A program made the position numbers and the translations under genes. Positions 63,181 through 64,000 of a DNA stretch of 64,000 nucleotides are shown here, in pieces. How positions within the stretch are numbered: position 1 is the stretch's first letter; each line of letters opens with the position of its first letter. A model generated the notes under the pieces. That model saw only the letters and a program-made list of their open reading frames with translations, had not been told where the DNA came from and made no database searches. The DNA comes from Reticulitermes speratus (Eukaryota > Arthropoda > Insecta > Blattodea > Rhinotermitidae): assembly GCA_021186555.1 (NCBI GenBank), contig JAJKFL010000004.1:8794001-8858000 (forward strand). The letters run 5' to 3'.

Positions 63181-63630
63181 ATATGAAACAACTGCACGTG
63201 ACATGTATAATATTAAGAGAATCAACACTTTCAGCTTATTTTTAGTACAGATTATAGAATGTCTGCGTTTATATATATATATATATTATATATATATATA
63301 TATATGTACGTTCATAAATACGTACTAACTCAGAACATGTCACACGTCTATAAATCGCCTTTGTGTATCTCTTTTTTACGAATGTGTGTCTTGTGAAAGC
63401 AAAAAGCTATATAAAGCTTGTGACAGTAGGCCAAGGACTGCTCGACACTGAATGGTAAGACTTTACGATCCTACCAAACGTCCGTAACTGTTTACCAGTC
63501 ACACAAGGCATCATAATCCAAAACACCTGAGTCTTCAGCACCATCGAAATGGTGACCTCAGACCTTGTAGAAAACTGATATAACTGTGTGATCATTTCAT
63601 TCACTTCGTTCCAATAATGTATAAGAAAAT
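63181..63630. other. Unassigned; (TA)n at about 63269-63304
   Basis: Apart from the TA-rich tract, nothing recognised. Confidence 0.45.
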
Positions 63631-63640
63631 TACGTATCTT

Positions 63641-63931
63641 TTTCTTTTACATGGTGAAGGGCCCCGCAGCAGATGCTACGGACGCACCACAGCCTTAAGG
63701 CTTTTTGTGCAACCCTATGATGAAGATGAAGATGAGCAGTTTTTTACCAAGTTTTACAAGTAACGGAGCACCAGTGGAATGAAATTGACAGGGGAAAACC
63801 GACAACTCGGAGAAAAACCTGTTCCACTGCCACTTTGTCCACCACAAACCCCACATGGACTTGACCCGGGATCGAACCCGGGCCTTCGCAATGAGAGGCC
63901 GGCGACTAACCGCCTGAGCCATGGCACGGCC
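63641..63931 (-). mobile_element. SINE family Z, full-length with 10-bp TSD
   Basis: Perfect TACGTATCTT repeats at 63631-63640 and 63932-63941. The minus strand has the complete Z order: CCATGGCTCAGGCGGTTAGT, B box, body and GCGTCCGTAGCATCTGCTGC. It is the cleanest Z copy and defines the family ends. The frame 63695-63952 is SINE-derived. Confidence 0.93.
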
Positions 63932-64000
63932 TACGTATCTTAGAAATGCCAAATAAGCCTTTTCGAAGCAAGTAATTGGATTTTGGTTTATGTTTTCTGA

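Overview
This is eukaryotic, almost certainly insect, non-coding DNA in which nearly everything recognisable is a transposable element or a tandem repeat. I recognise no host protein-coding gene and no convincing functional tRNA or rRNA gene. Several dispersed families match sequences I associate with very repeat-rich cockroach/termite genomes, and Periplaneta americana is my best guess. That is recollection and inference, not a search result.

Layout. 0-5.4 kb holds tRNA-derived SINEs (families here named X, Z, V), a 36-bp minisatellite and a short Penelope-like (PLE) insertion flanked by a 12-bp duplication. 5.45-7.2 kb is a pogo-like MITE split by a composite PLE that carries a decayed GIY-YIG domain, a hairpin and two inverted hammerhead-like motifs. 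7.2-21.8 kb alternates minisatellites, LINE 3' fragments, PLE fold-backs, a Tigger relic, MITEs and unrecognised DNA. 21.9-26.9 kb is the only element with long intact coding capacity: a two-ORF non-LTR retrotransposon of apparent L1/Tx1 type, inserted inside the B box of a SINE. 27-43 kb contains SINEs X, Z, W and V, an 18-copy 44-bp minisatellite and a PLE 3' end with an intact-looking GIY-YIG endonuclease and a hammerhead motif (32.2-33.2 kb). 43.4-45.0 kb is a nest of SINEs all inserted at one nucleotide position, followed by several PLE fragments. 45-64 kb contains SINEs V, W, X and Z, LINE fragments, two ~210-bp near-perfect palindromes, a 22-copy 46-bp satellite, a 20-bp tandem array, a MITE, a fold-back mariner relic and one of the best hammerhead motifs of the window.

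Two linked systems stand out. First, the Tx1-like LINE and SINE family Y both inserted at the same point of the tRNA-like B box (after TTCGAAT, before CCCACC), producing nested chains of poly(A) followed by TCCCACC. This fits a site-specific LINE with a SINE that exploits, and lands in, its own B box. Second, hammerhead-type motifs (CUGANGA, hairpin, GAAAC with a self-complementary ACAUGU- or ACACGUGU-like stem III, then a stem I closure) recur at about twenty places. They lie in PLE pseudo-LTR fragments, often as inverted pairs in which one arm has lost the catalytic G8.

Unassigned stretches are listed as such. Short ORFs in them have no family signature I recognise.
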